Source: an uncultured Clostridia bacterium (GTDB lineage Bacteria > Bacillota > Clostridia > Oscillospirales > Ruminococcaceae). From it: a stretch of 64,000 bases of DNA. The stretch spans positions 1 to 64,000 of the forward strand of contig CANQXS010000014.1 in NCBI GenBank assembly GCA_947627875.1. The letters are read 5' to 3'. Positions 52,933-61,220 of this stretch are shown in pieces. The notes below the pieces were generated by a model. That model was not told the origin of the DNA. It worked only from the letters and a program-made list of their open reading frames with translations, and ran no database searches. Position 1 is the first letter of the stretch. Each line of letters begins with the position of its first letter. A program made the translations under genes and the position numbers.

Positions 52933-54020
52933 ATCTCAGAAAAATCCTTGCCGTAATTCTGGCACTTATGCTCACTCTCTCGGTATTTGCCGCCTGCGGC
53001 GACGCCGATAACAACCCCGACGTTACCGAGCCCGTTCAGACCGGCGACGCTCAGCCCGAGGATAACTCCGGCGCTTCGGACGAAGCCGAAACGCCTGCCG
53101 AAGCCGGCGCGATGAAAATAGCCTCGCTGAAAGGTCCTACCACCATCGGAATGGTAAAGCTTATGGACGACTCGGACAACGGTCTTACCTCCAACTCCTA
53201 CGACGTTCAGATCTTCGGCACCGCCGACGAAATAGTCGGGCTCTTGGTAAACGGCGATATCGACGCCGCAAATATCCCCTGCAATCTCGCTTCAGTCCTC
53301 TATAAAAAGACCGAAAAGGGCATAAAAGTCGTGGGCATCAACACCTTAGGCGTTCTCTACGTTCTCTCGGCGTTCGACCCCGAATCAGCGGTAAATACCG
53401 AGGATACCCTTGCAACCGTAGCCGACCTCAAGGGCAAGACCATCTACTCCACCGGCAAAGGCACAACCCCCGAATACGTTCTCAACTACATTCTGACTCA
53501 GAACGGCATCGACCCCGTAAACGACGTGAACATCGAATACCTCTCCGAGGCTACCGAAGTCGCGGCGAAGATGTCGGAATCCGCCGACGCCATAGCCGTT
53601 CTCCCTCAGCCTTACGTCACCGTCGCGATGACCCAGAACGAAAATCTGCGCATCGTCTTCGACCTCACCGAGGAATGGAATAAAATCGACGGCAGCCAGC
53701 TCGTAACCGGCGTTACCGTCGTAAGGAGCGATTTCTTGGAGCAGAACCCCGAGACCGTCGCCCGGTTTATGAGCGACTACGCCGCATCCGTCGAATATGT
53801 AAACGCCAACGTCGACGACGCCGCTTCTCTTGTTGAAAAATACGACATCGTAAAGGCTCCTGTCGCGAAAAAGGCTATTCCCTACTGCAACATCGTCTTT
53901 ATGACCGGCGAGGATATGAAGACCAACGTTGAAAATTACCTGACAGTCCTCTACAACAGCGACCCGACGTCAGTCGGCGGAGAACTTCCCGATGAAAGCT
54001 TCTACCACACCGAAGGTTGA
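52929..54020 (+). CDS. ABC transporter substrate-binding lipoprotein (SsuA/NrtA-like)
   Basis: The 363-residue protein has a lipoprotein signal (MLTLSVFAACGDA), an acidic linker with Asp/Glu and Thr/Pro, and a periplasmic-binding fold of the NMT1/SsuA type: KIASLKGPTTIGMVKLMD, VNGDIDAANIPCNLASVLYK, LKGKTIYSTGKGTTPEYVLNYIL. Related proteins bind sulfonates, nitrate, pyrimidines or riboflavin precursors; the ligand here is not determined. ATG 52929 overlaps the regulator stop; the longer frame starting upstream is out of the operon logic. Confidence 0.88.
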   Translation: MNLRKILAVILALMLTLSVFAACGDADNNPDVTEPVQTGDAQPEDNSGASDEAETPAEAGAMKIASLKGPTTIGMVKLMDDSDNGLTSNSYDVQIFGTADEIVGLLVNGDIDAANIPCNLASVLYKKTEKGIKVVGINTLGVLYVLSAFDPESAVNTEDTLATVADLKGKTIYSTGKGTTPEYVLNYILTQNGIDPVNDVNIEYLSEATEVAAKMSESADAIAVLPQPYVTVAMTQNENLRIVFDLTEEWNKIDGSQLVTGVTVVRSDFLEQNPETVARFMSDYAASVEYVNANVDDAASLVEKYDIVKAPVAKKAIPYCNIVFMTGEDMKTNVENYLTVLYNSDPTSVGGELPDESFYHTEG

Positions 54021-54777
54021 TAATAAAAAGAAGTATATATACAAAGCGCTTGCCGTCGCCTTCTGGATAATAGTCTGGGAGGCGCTGGCGCGCGCCGTCG
54101 GAAGCGAGCTCATAATTTGCTCGCCCTATAAGACTTTTCGGCGACTCTTGGAGCTTTGCGTCACACCCGAGTTCCGCTCGGCTGTGGCGTTTTCGTCGTT
54201 AAGAATACTCTCGGGATTTTTCGCGGCGCTGCTTTCGGGGATAATCTGCGCGGTAATATCCTCAAGATTTCAGGTCGTAAGGATACTTTTGCAGCCGATA
54301 ACCTCGGTCATAAAGGCTACGCCGGTGGCGTCGTTCATAATCCTTGCGATAATCTGGTTCGGGAGCCGCAACTTAAGCGTTTTCATCTCGTTTCTGATGG
54401 TCTTTCCGGTGATATATCTGAACGTCCTCGAGGGGATAGACAACACCGACAGAAAGCTCTCGGAAATGGCGAAGGTGTTCGGAATAAGCCCGTTAAAAAA
54501 GCTTGTATACATTTATTTCCCGCAGATACTGCCTTTTCTGATATCCGGCTGCTCGGTCGCCCTCGGGCTCTGCTGGAAGAGCGGCATAGCCGCCGAGGTA
54601 ATAGGCATCTCCACGGGCTCGGTCGGAGAAATGCTATACCGCGCGAAGCTCTATTTCGAGACCGGCGACCTTTTGGCTTGGACCGCCGTTATAATCCTCG
54701 CGAGCACTCTGTTTGAAAAGCTGTTTATGCTCGCGCTGAAGCTGATAAAGAGGAAAATCGAGGGGGCGGGAAGATGA
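53992..54777 (+). CDS. ABC transporter permease (SsuC-like)
   Basis: The 261-residue membrane protein has about six helices and the EAA loop region MAKVFGISPLKKLVYIYFPQILP. It overlaps the substrate-binding gene by 29 bases, starting ATG 53992. Family and order match SsuC/TauC-type permeases. It partners with the small ATPase that follows. Confidence 0.92.
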   Translation: MKASTTPKVDNKKKYIYKALAVAFWIIVWEALARAVGSELIICSPYKTFRRLLELCVTPEFRSAVAFSSLRILSGFFAALLSGIICAVISSRFQVVRILLQPITSVIKATPVASFIILAIIWFGSRNLSVFISFLMVFPVIYLNVLEGIDNTDRKLSEMAKVFGISPLKKLVYIYFPQILPFLISGCSVALGLCWKSGIAAEVIGISTGSVGEMLYRAKLYFETGDLLAWTAVIILASTLFEKLFMLALKLIKRKIEGAGR

Positions 54778-55346
54778 TAAGGCTCGAAAACATATCGAAG
54801 TCCTACGGAAAGCAGGCGGTGTTAAGCGGGCTGAACCTTGAGCTTAACGACGGCGGGCGGCTCGCGGTAATGGGGCGCTCCGGCGCGGGAAAGACCACCC
54901 TTCTCAACATTATAATGGGGCTCATAAAGCCCGATTCGGGCAGCGTTCTGCTCCCCGAGGGCGCGCGGCTCGGGGCTGTCTTTCAGGAGGACAGGCTTAT
55001 AGAGCCGCTTACCGCCGCCGCCAACTGCAAAATAGTTATGCCGAAGGGCGCCGACGCGGGCAGAATACCCGAAACGCTCGGCTCGCTCGGAATAACCCCC
55101 GAGCTTTCGGAAAAGCCGGTCAGCGAGCTCTCGGGCGGAGAGCGCCGCAGAGTCGCGGCGGCAAGAATGATACTCTCGGAACCGGATATATTCATTCTCG
55201 ACGAGCCTTTTAAGGGCATCGACTCCGAGACCCTGCCGAAGGTGACGGAGGCGGTATCAAAAGCCGCCGAGGGCAAAACGCTGATGCTCGTGACCCACTC
55301 CCCCGACGAGGCGGAGGCGCTCGGGTGCAGGGTAATGCAGCTGTAA
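54774..55346 (+). CDS. ABC transporter ATP-binding protein (short)
   Basis: The 190-residue ATPase has Walker A MGRSGAGKTTLLN, Q-loop (VFQEDRL), signature SELSGGERRRVAAARMI, Walker B IFILDEPFKGID and the switch His VTHSPDE. It is shorter than typical SsuB, ending just past the switch, and so probably has no regulatory domain. It overlaps the permease by four bases (ATGA). Confidence 0.93.
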   Translation: MIRLENISKSYGKQAVLSGLNLELNDGGRLAVMGRSGAGKTTLLNIIMGLIKPDSGSVLLPEGARLGAVFQEDRLIEPLTAAANCKIVMPKGADAGRIPETLGSLGITPELSEKPVSELSGGERRRVAAARMILSEPDIFILDEPFKGIDSETLPKVTEAVSKAAEGKTLMLVTHSPDEAEALGCRVMQL

Positions 55347-55358
55347 ATCGTGCAAAGC

Positions 55359-55387
55359 AAAAGCATCGGGCGAACCGATGCTTTTTT
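55359..55387 (+). terminator. Terminator of the Crp/Fnr-ABC operon
   Basis: AAGCATCGG and CCGATGCTTTTTT form a stem with loop GCGAA. Confidence 0.9.
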
Positions 55388-55414
55388 CGGTTTATATTTT
55401 TGGTAGAGGGGGAT

Positions 55415-55738
55415 TTAAACTACAATTTCGGATTGAAAATATTGCTCTGTAAACCTGATTTGCTCATATATTTCTTTTTTGCTGAACGTAAGATCTTCCG
55501 GACAAACTACCCATTTATCTTCTACATCGTCAAGCCTGTGAACTACTGCGATAATTTTTCCGGTGAACTCTTTTACGGCTTTATCAACGCCCAGAATATA
55601 CGTGTCCTGCTCTTCTCCGTCGGGAGCGATAACGCCCTTGACATATCCGTAATTTACGGGATACAGCATATCCTTATGCTGAGGGTGGCAGCTTCCAAGA
55701 GGTCTGTCAACAGTAACCGTAACTATATCTCCTATCAT
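55415..55738 (-). CDS. Short inorganic pyrophosphatase-like protein
   Basis: A 107-residue protein resembling the short proteins of Bacillota annotated as inorganic pyrophosphatase. It contains DRPLGSCHPQHKDMLYPVNYGYVKG and APDGEEQDTYILGVD, reminiscent of the YPxNYG and DGDPxDVLVL motifs of family I enzymes. Canonical enzymes are longer (about 175 residues), so activity is not assured. ATG 55738 has GAGGTG upstream; an in-frame GTG three codons before it lies in that site. Its bases are more AT-rich than the neighbouring genes. It may bind phosphate-containing ligands. Confidence 0.7.
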   Translation of the reverse strand: MIGDIVTVTVDRPLGSCHPQHKDMLYPVNYGYVKGVIAPDGEEQDTYILGVDKAVKEFTGKIIAVVHRLDDVEDKWVVCPEDLTFSKKEIYEQIRFTEQYFQSEIVV

Positions 55739-55797
55739 TTTTCTCACCTCAAATAATATGCTTTACCGCATATCTTAATCACCGTTCCGAGGCTTTT

Positions 55798-56760
55798 TCA
55801 CATATTCCGCAGCTTTTCGTTCACTATGTCGTATATCCCCGCGGTCTCGAGCGTGAGCCGGTGCGGGACTGTCTCGCTCTCGGTCTTTGCGGCAAGAACG
55901 CAGTCCATAGCCTCTTTTACTTCATATACAAAGCCGTTTTCGGTCTTGCGGTCGATAAATTCGTCGCTGACGTTCCCCTTTTCGTCAAGGAGTATCGCCC
56001 TCGAGGCGAAATGCGACGACGGAACGATTATCCTGCCCTTTTCGCCGTAGAGTATGAGCCTTTCCTCGAGCGGACCGATAATGCTCGCGGTCATGCTCGA
56101 AATGCAGTCTTTGTATCTCGCGGTGAACTGGTCGAATGCGTCGACCCCGCTCTCGTGCTTGAGGACGCTAATTGAGATTTCCTCGTAATCGTGACCGAGC
56201 ATAAGCGTTGTGAGGTCGTAGGCGTAAACCCCGAGGTCGTAGGCGGCGCCGCCTCCCAACGAGGTGTTGAAATACCTGTTTCCGGGGTGGTCCGAGGCTT
56301 TAAAGCCGAGCGCGCATTCCGAGCGGTAGACGCGCCCTATCCTGCCGCCGTCGACCCAGCTCTTTGCGGTTTTTATCGCGGGGAGGAAGTAGCTCCACAT
56401 CGCCTCCATCATAAACACGCCGCTCTTATTCGCCTTTTCGATGGCAGTTTTGGCGTCCTCGGAGGAGCAGAACATCGCCTTTTCGCATAGGACCGGCACT
56501 CCGCGCTCGAGGCAGAGCATAGTGAGCCTGAAATGCGAGCCGGTGTCGGCTCCGATATAAACGCAGTCCGGCTTTTCGCGTTCGAGCATCTCGGTATAGC
56601 TTCCGTATGCCGCGGGAATGCCCTCGCGCTTTGCGAATGCCTCGGCGCGCTCAAAAGACTTGCTCGAAACGGCAATTACCCTGCAATCGGGGATCCTTCG
56701 GACCGCGTCGCAGAACTTGGCGGATATCCCGCCCGCTCCCATTATTGCGTAGCTGAACAT
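55798..56760 (-). CDS. Gfo/Idh/MocA-family oxidoreductase
   Basis: The 320-residue NAD(P)-dependent enzyme has a Rossmann start (YAIMGAGGISAKFCDAVRR), the dipeptide signature near CEKAMF (Lys, in place of the common EKP) and a C-terminal domain with GGGAAYDLGVYAYDLTTLMLG. Substrates of the family are sugars, inositols or dihydrodiols. It is monocistronic. The promoter is to its right; no clear box is seen in 56761-56855. Confidence 0.88.
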   Translation of the reverse strand: MFSYAIMGAGGISAKFCDAVRRIPDCRVIAVSSKSFERAEAFAKREGIPAAYGSYTEMLEREKPDCVYIGADTGSHFRLTMLCLERGVPVLCEKAMFCSSEDAKTAIEKANKSGVFMMEAMWSYFLPAIKTAKSWVDGGRIGRVYRSECALGFKASDHPGNRYFNTSLGGGAAYDLGVYAYDLTTLMLGHDYEEISISVLKHESGVDAFDQFTARYKDCISSMTASIIGPLEERLILYGEKGRIIVPSSHFASRAILLDEKGNVSDEFIDRKTENGFVYEVKEAMDCVLAAKTESETVPHRLTLETAGIYDIVNEKLRNM

Positions 56761-56855
56761 AATTTTCTCCTTTTCGTCGGTGTCGTGTTGCTTGGTTTTC
56801 GGCTGTTAAGGGTATTATATCACGTTTCAGGGGGAGATACAAGGGGAGATAAAGC

Positions 56856-56882
56856 AAAAAGCACCCTGCAAGGGTGCTTTTT
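56856..56882. terminator. Bidirectional terminator
   Basis: AAAAAGCACCC and GGGTGCTTTTT pair around TGCA. It separates the oxidoreductase and the AT-rich gene. Confidence 0.85.
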
Positions 56883-56896
56883 CCTATTTTTAAAAC

Positions 56897-57601
56897 TTAA
56901 TGCGTACTTTCATTCAACCAAGTTATTATTTTTTTAAGGTCGGCAATTAAGCTTGCTTCATTATAATCCTTTTTGCCCACATGATACTGTATGCAAGTTG
57001 CAATCTGCTTGATGTTTTCGCTGTTCCAACCTAATTTGTTTGCTATCGGCGTTGCCTCTTTGCTAAAAGCGTCTATCTTAAATGTATTGTTCCATTTCGA
57101 TTCGGCTAAATAACTCAGCGACAGCATTTGCATAGCATCTACATATTTTTTCTCTTTTTTAAGTATCCTGCACTGATCTTTTCTGATATCATAGGTTAGG
57201 CTCGGATTGGTTATTAATAGATGATTCAAATAACCCCATGCTTTGTCATACTCTTCAGCTTGAATATATAGGTTTGACAAAAACATAGTATGAGCATTAG
57301 ACTTTAACGGTGGAGTTGAATGCAGCAATACACGCTCATATACTGCAATAGCAGCTTGAATATCTTTGTCCACTTTAAATCTTTCCCTTGCGGCATTAAC
57401 CTCGGCAAGCAATTTATTTTGATATTCCAAGTCATCACAAAATTTTGCATATGATGGATCCTTTTTCTTCATCTCATCTCTTATCCTGTCAGCGTAATCC
57501 CGCTGCTTTTTCCTTGCTTCGTTTTCAGCATAGCATTTCTTACACAGTCCATCTTTACTCAAAAGGATAGAAGGCTTACCACAAATTTTGCATGTTTTCA
57601 C
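56897..57601 (-). CDS. Zinc-ribbon and helical-repeat protein, AT-rich gene
   Basis: The 234-residue product starts with a Cys4 zinc ribbon (KTCKICGKPSILLSKDGLCKKCY) and a charged helix (RKKQRDYADRIRDEMKKKD), then helical repeats similar to TPR (AIAVYERVLLHSTP, LSNLYIQAEEYDKAWGYLNHLL, KKYVDAMQMLSLSYLAE). The gene is visibly AT-richer than its surroundings and uses different codons, which suggests recent transfer. It lies just downstream of tRNA-Tyr and tRNA-Thr. GTG 57601 has GGAGGTTT upstream; a longer open frame through the tRNAs is not real. I know no specific function. Confidence 0.75.
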   Translation of the reverse strand: MKTCKICGKPSILLSKDGLCKKCYAENEARKKQRDYADRIRDEMKKKDPSYAKFCDDLEYQNKLLAEVNAARERFKVDKDIQAAIAVYERVLLHSTPPLKSNAHTMFLSNLYIQAEEYDKAWGYLNHLLITNPSLTYDIRKDQCRILKKEKKYVDAMQMLSLSYLAESKWNNTFKIDAFSKEATPIANKLGWNSENIKQIATCIQYHVGKKDYNEASLIADLKKIITWLNESTH

Positions 57602-57646
57602 AACGTCAAACCTCCAACAAAAATGAAATACAATCTGTAAAAGCAA

Positions 57647-57676
57647 ATCGCGGCAAGCCAAAAGGGCTCGCCGCGA
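57647..57676 (-). terminator. Terminator after tRNA-Tyr
   Basis: TCGCGGCGAGCC and GGCTTGCCGCGA pair (one G-T) around TTTT, and TTTGCTTTT follows on the minus strand. Confidence 0.8.
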
Positions 57677-57678
57677 CG

Positions 57679-57763
57679 TGGTGGGAGAGGATGGATTTGA
57701 ACCATCGAAGCGTTGCGCAACAGATTTACAGTCTGCCCCCTTTGGCCACTCGGGAACTCTCCC
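57679..57763 (-). tRNA. tRNA-Tyr (anticodon GTA)
   Basis: Acceptor GGGAGAG/CTCTCCC, D-arm with CCCGAGTGGCC, anticodon loop ACTGTAAA with GTA, a long variable arm (TTGCGCAACGC) as in class II tRNA, T-arm GGTTCAAATCC. CCA is encoded. Confidence 0.97.
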
Positions 57764-57780
57764 ATATTCAATTTGATTGG

Positions 57781-57856
57781 TGGAGCCGGTGGACGGACTC
57801 GAACCCCCGACCTGCTGATTACAAATCAGCTGCTCTACCAACTGAGCTACACCGGC
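57781..57856 (-). tRNA. tRNA-Thr (anticodon TGT)
   Basis: Acceptor GCCGGTG/CACCGGC, D-arm TAGCTCAGTTGG, anticodon loop ATTTGTAA with TGT, T-arm GTTCGAGTC. CCA is encoded. It is co-transcribed with tRNA-Tyr from the promoter at 57881-57909. Confidence 0.98.
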
Positions 57857-57880
57857 ATTGGGTGCATTCGCAACGTTGCT

Positions 57881-57909
57881 ATATTACCACATCGCCGAGT
57901 AAATGTCAA
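57881..57909 (-). promoter_or_regulatory. Promoter of the tRNA-Thr/tRNA-Tyr transcript
   Basis: TTGACA (57909-57904), 17-bp spacer, TAATAT (57886-57881) on the minus strand. Confidence 0.85.
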
Positions 57910-57950
57910 GCGGTTTTTTAAAATTTCCTCAAAAATTTTTCGGGTCCAAA

Positions 57951-57988
57951 AAAGCAAAAAGCCGGTGCGAAAAGCTCCGCACCGGCTG
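57951..57988 (-). terminator. Terminator of the sigma/beta-propeller operon
   Basis: AGCCGGTGCGG and CGCACCGGCT pair around a short loop; TTTTTGC and TTTTTT follow on the minus strand. Confidence 0.9.
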
Positions 57989-57997
57989 CCGTTTTTG

Positions 57998-60160
57998 TTA
58001 CCTGCCATGCCCGCTGTAGGCGCTCTCAACTATATCCGCCGAATCGACGAGCATAAGCGAATCGCCGACCACCGCCGCGCTTACTCTTCCTTCGGAGAAG
58101 ATGTAGAGCACTCCGCCGTTGAGAACGGCCTTGCCGAATTCATATACGTCGTCGGTCTCGTGGAATTCTATCTCGCCCATCGGGCTGAAAGCTCCGCCCG
58201 CGGCGTGGTAAAGCGCGTATCTGATGCAATAGTCGTATCCGTCGTAATAGCTGTAGGGCAGACCGACTACGTTGCCGCTTATGAACATAATTCCGTTGTT
58301 GTCGACAGCCTTTGAAGCCGAAGACTTCTCGGCGCAAACCGTCGTCTTGTATTCGAGTCTGAGCTCTCCCGCCGCGTTCTTGATTATTTTCGCGAGCTGA
58401 AGGCTTCCGTCCGCCGCCTTTGTCAGGGTGACGTATCCGCCGTCGAATTCAACGAGCCCGTCGGCAGGGTCCTCCTTCGGAGCCTCTTTTATCTCGACCG
58501 GATTCGCAGGGTCGCTGAGGTCTATTCCGTATCTGCGCTGAGCGCCGCTCAGATAAAGGCTCGTTCCTATCCTTTCGGCTGTGGTGAGAGCCTCGGGAAC
58601 GACGTTACGCGAAATAAGGTTCATAGTCCCGTCGTAGACCATTATATCGGTCTCGTATGAATTCTCGACGCGCTTTACCGCCGTTACGGCTATCGCGCTG
58701 CCGAAGCAGGAGATCCCGTCGCCTCCGAGGGCGACGCCGTCGATATAAACGCAGCCCGCATAGCTTACGTTTCCGCCCGAAAGGCTGAACACTCTGACAG
58801 ATGTGCGGTCGCCGGAGAGCGAGCTGTCGTATCCGAAGAGATAGACCGCTCCGCTGCGGAGTATCACCCTGCCCTCATAGCCGAGGACAGCCTTCATCGA
58901 GACCCTTCCGTCGAGGCTTATGCCCGAGATGACGGTGTAATCGGTGGTGGAGATGTAATCGGGTATCATAATGTCGGAAGCTTCTACGAAATATTTTATT
59001 CCGTTGACGGTGTAGCTCGGGACGTAGCTTTCGAGATCGTCCACGCCGATTATCGGCGCGATGCGGTAGTCGTTATAAGCGGTGACGAGGTAGAGCGAGC
59101 CGTTGGCGTAGTTCATATCCACAAGGCTGCCGCTCTGAGCGGTTACCGATTCGAGGGTCGCCGTTCCGCCGACTACTCTGTAAACGCATACCTCGACCGA
59201 GCTGCGCGGCTCGGTCTGCTGACCGTAGAGACCGTCTATAAGACCGTTCACCGGATCGCTCGCGTAAGGCGCTCCGCCCCTCGTTACCGAGTAGACCGCA
59301 ACGACCTTGCCGCCGTCGGCATAAACGCCCGCGAGGGTCTTTGTGGTGAGGTCTTCATAAATCGGGAAGATGTTGCCGGTGTAATCCACCGAGCCCGCCG
59401 AAGTTGCGAAAATTCTCACTGTGTTGGAATCGCGACGGAGAATAAAGCCGTCGCCGAAAATAATGTCGGAGCTGTCGTAAACCGCGTCGGAGGAGGGCAT
59501 CGGAACGGTGTCGTCGACCGTTTCGTTGGGAACCGGCGCAGGAGTTGTCTCAACGGGAGCCGGAGGCTGAGGCTCAGGCTCTTCGGGGAGAACGGGAGCT
59601 TCGGCGTCGCCCGATACCAATGGCTCCTCGGTTTCGGGAGCTTCGGTAACCGTCGGGTCGGTGGGCTGAGAGGTTTGCGTATCGTTTTCGTTTTCGTTGT
59701 AGGAATGCTCGATGTCTTTTATCGCGGAATCGAGGGTCTTTTTGCCGCCCGCGTCGACGTAATACTGCTCAAAGGTCTTGTGAACGTCGTTGTAGTCCGA
59801 GGCGTAAGCTCCTCCTTCGGAACCTTCCTCGGTGGGAAGCTCGGCTTCGCCGACGCCCATATATCCGATTATTCCGAGGGCGAGAGCCGCGCAGGCAGCC
59901 ATAGCGGCAACGGAGCGGTAGAGCGCCGAGGCTCTGCGCTTTCCGCCGGAGGTGACTTCTATTCTGCGCTCCTCGGCAGCGGGCTCGGAGATTTTAACGG
60001 CTTCGGTTTTGGCATTCTTTACGGGGACGCTTTCCGCGCGGACCGACTTTGCTCCCGCGCGCTCGCTGAGCATTATGGCAATATTCTCGGGCTCGAGCCT
60101 CGACGGGATCGGAATGGATTCAAACAGCTCGGTATAGATGTTGTTCGTTCTGTCCGCCAC
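57998..60160 (-). CDS. Membrane beta-propeller protein, likely anti-sigma partner
   Basis: The 720-residue protein has an 80-residue cytoplasmic N-terminus, one membrane helix (about residues 82-103), a long Pro/Glu/Thr-rich linker (110-215) and a large extracellular beta-propeller domain with repeated blades (for example SDIIFGDGFILRRDSNTVRIF, VEFDGGYVTLTKAADGSLQL), as in the Beta_propel family. It starts with GTG 60160 after AAAGGGGGAC and directly follows a sigma factor gene by 18 bases. By analogy with sigma/anti-sigma pairs the N-terminus may hold the sigma factor until the propeller senses a wall or surface signal. This is inference. Confidence 0.8.
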   Translation of the reverse strand: MADRTNNIYTELFESIPIPSRLEPENIAIMLSERAGAKSVRAESVPVKNAKTEAVKISEPAAEERRIEVTSGGKRRASALYRSVAAMAACAALALGIIGYMGVGEAELPTEEGSEGGAYASDYNDVHKTFEQYYVDAGGKKTLDSAIKDIEHSYNENENDTQTSQPTDPTVTEAPETEEPLVSGDAEAPVLPEEPEPQPPAPVETTPAPVPNETVDDTVPMPSSDAVYDSSDIIFGDGFILRRDSNTVRIFATSAGSVDYTGNIFPIYEDLTTKTLAGVYADGGKVVAVYSVTRGGAPYASDPVNGLIDGLYGQQTEPRSSVEVCVYRVVGGTATLESVTAQSGSLVDMNYANGSLYLVTAYNDYRIAPIIGVDDLESYVPSYTVNGIKYFVEASDIMIPDYISTTDYTVISGISLDGRVSMKAVLGYEGRVILRSGAVYLFGYDSSLSGDRTSVRVFSLSGGNVSYAGCVYIDGVALGGDGISCFGSAIAVTAVKRVENSYETDIMVYDGTMNLISRNVVPEALTTAERIGTSLYLSGAQRRYGIDLSDPANPVEIKEAPKEDPADGLVEFDGGYVTLTKAADGSLQLAKIIKNAAGELRLEYKTTVCAEKSSASKAVDNNGIMFISGNVVGLPYSYYDGYDYCIRYALYHAAGGAFSPMGEIEFHETDDVYEFGKAVLNGGVLYIFSEGRVSAAVVGDSLMLVDSADIVESAYSGHGR

Positions 60161-60178
60161 GTTAAGTCCCCCTTTCTG

Positions 60179-60733
60179 TTAAGTATCGTCCAAAAGCTTT
60201 CTCAGCTTGGTTTTGCCGCGCGCCAGGTGGGTCCTGACGGTGGCGGAATTGATCCCGGTTATCTTGCTTATTTCGTCGCTCGTGTAGCCGTATATCGCGT
60301 TGAGCGAGAAGCATAGCTTTTCGGTTTTGCTGAGGCTTTCTATATGGTCTAAAAGCTCGATCCCCTCGTATTTCGATTCCTTATAGGGAATATCGAACTC
60401 TTTATTGTCATCGTCGTTCGAATTACCGTAGCCGTCGGCAATATAGGTGAGGTTTTCTCTCTCGGCGACGTATTCCGCCTGCTTTCGCTTTATTTTGGCG
60501 GTGAGAATTCTTATCATCCAGCCCTTGAAGGCTTCTTCGCTGCGGAGGTTCTTTATTCCGACGAATGCGTCGAGCACGGCGTCCTGAACGGCGTCGGCGG
60601 CGTCGTCCTGATTGTTGAGGTTGCAGAGGGCGTAGTAATAAAGCTCTTTGTAAATGGCGGAATACAGTTCGGCAAAAGCCGCGCTGTCGCCCTTCTGAGC
60701 CTTTTTAACGAGCCCCGAAAAGCCGGAATTCAA
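60179..60733 (-). CDS. ECF-type RNA polymerase sigma factor
   Basis: The protein has sigma region 2 (FAELYSAIYKELYYYALCNLNNQDDAADAVQDAVLDAFVGIKNLRSEEAFKGWMIRILTAKI) and region 4 (LDHIESLSKTEKLCFSLNAIYGYTSDEISKITGINSATVRTHLARGKTKLRKLL), with no region 3, as in extracytoplasmic-function sigma factors. TTG 60733 has GCGAGG eight bases upstream, better than GTG 60742, which lies inside that site. The beta-propeller protein follows on the same transcript and could be its anti-sigma factor. Confidence 0.9.
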   Translation of the reverse strand: MNSGFSGLVKKAQKGDSAAFAELYSAIYKELYYYALCNLNNQDDAADAVQDAVLDAFVGIKNLRSEEAFKGWMIRILTAKIKRKQAEYVAERENLTYIADGYGNSNDDDNKEFDIPYKESKYEGIELLDHIESLSKTEKLCFSLNAIYGYTSDEISKITGINSATVRTHLARGKTKLRKLLDDT

Positions 60734-60768
60734 TTCTCTCACCTCGCTTTGCAGCCATACAGAGCCGC

Positions 60769-60927
60769 ATTACAAGGCTTCTGTATAGTAAGTGTCAAAA
60801 ATACGCGTTTTTGTTGCACCGGAAAAAATTATTTTTTGTAAAACAGCGGTAATTATTACCCTCGGGAATATTTTCCCGCTTTCGGTGCATACCTGTTTAT
60901 TATACACTCTTTTTCTTCGGATTACAA
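60769..60927 (-). promoter_or_regulatory. Two possible promoters of the sigma factor operon
   Basis: On the minus strand, P1: TTGTAA (60927-60922), 17 bp, TATAAT (60904-60899). P2: TTGACA (60798-60793), 18 bp, TGTAAT (60774-60769). One of these may be autoregulated by the sigma factor itself. Between them a hairpin (CGGGAAAATATTCCCG, near 60863-60878) is visible. Confidence 0.55.
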
Positions 60928-60964
60928 GACTTTACGCCAAAAAACCGCAAAATCAATTCTTAAT

Positions 60965-61000
60965 TTTTAAAAAACACGGGAAGAGCCTATGCTCTCCCCG
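60965..61000 (-). terminator. Terminator of the feo operon
   Basis: CGGGGAGAGC and GCTCTTCCCG pair with one mismatch (61000-60977), then GTGTTTTTT on the minus strand. Confidence 0.8.
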
Positions 61001-61032
61001 CGTCTGAAGGTATATAAAACAGTGCGAAAATA

Positions 61033-61206
61033 TCATTGCTTAGCCTTGCAGCACTGCCCGTGGAGGGCGCAGTTCTCGCAGCCGCAGCCGCAGGAGCTCT
61101 TGCCGGACTTTTTGTCCTTTATCATCGAAAGGAACACCGCCGCGACTACCGCCGCAACTATCAGCACAACGATTATCGTTCCGAGATTTGAAACCAGCCA
61201 GGTCAT
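61033..61206 (-). CDS. FeoB-associated Cys-rich membrane protein
   Basis: A 57-residue protein with one membrane helix (TWLVSNLGTIIVVLIVAAVVAAVFLSMI), a Lys/Ser linker and a C-terminal Cys cluster, SSCGCGCENCALHGQCCK. The layout is that of the FeoB-associated Cys-rich family. The Cys residues may bind iron or redox-active metal at the FeoB pore. It starts at ATG 61206 with GGAGG upstream and lies 14 bases downstream of feoB, the last gene of the operon. Confidence 0.85.
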   Translation of the reverse strand: MTWLVSNLGTIIVVLIVAAVVAAVFLSMIKDKKSGKSSCGCGCENCALHGQCCKAKQ

Positions 61207-61220
61207 AGCGTTATCCTCCT

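Noticed and set aside
57602..57841. Extension of the zinc-ribbon gene frame through tRNA-Tyr and tRNA-Thr
   Set aside because: The frame is open by chance within structural RNA; a good ribosome site exists at GTG 57601.
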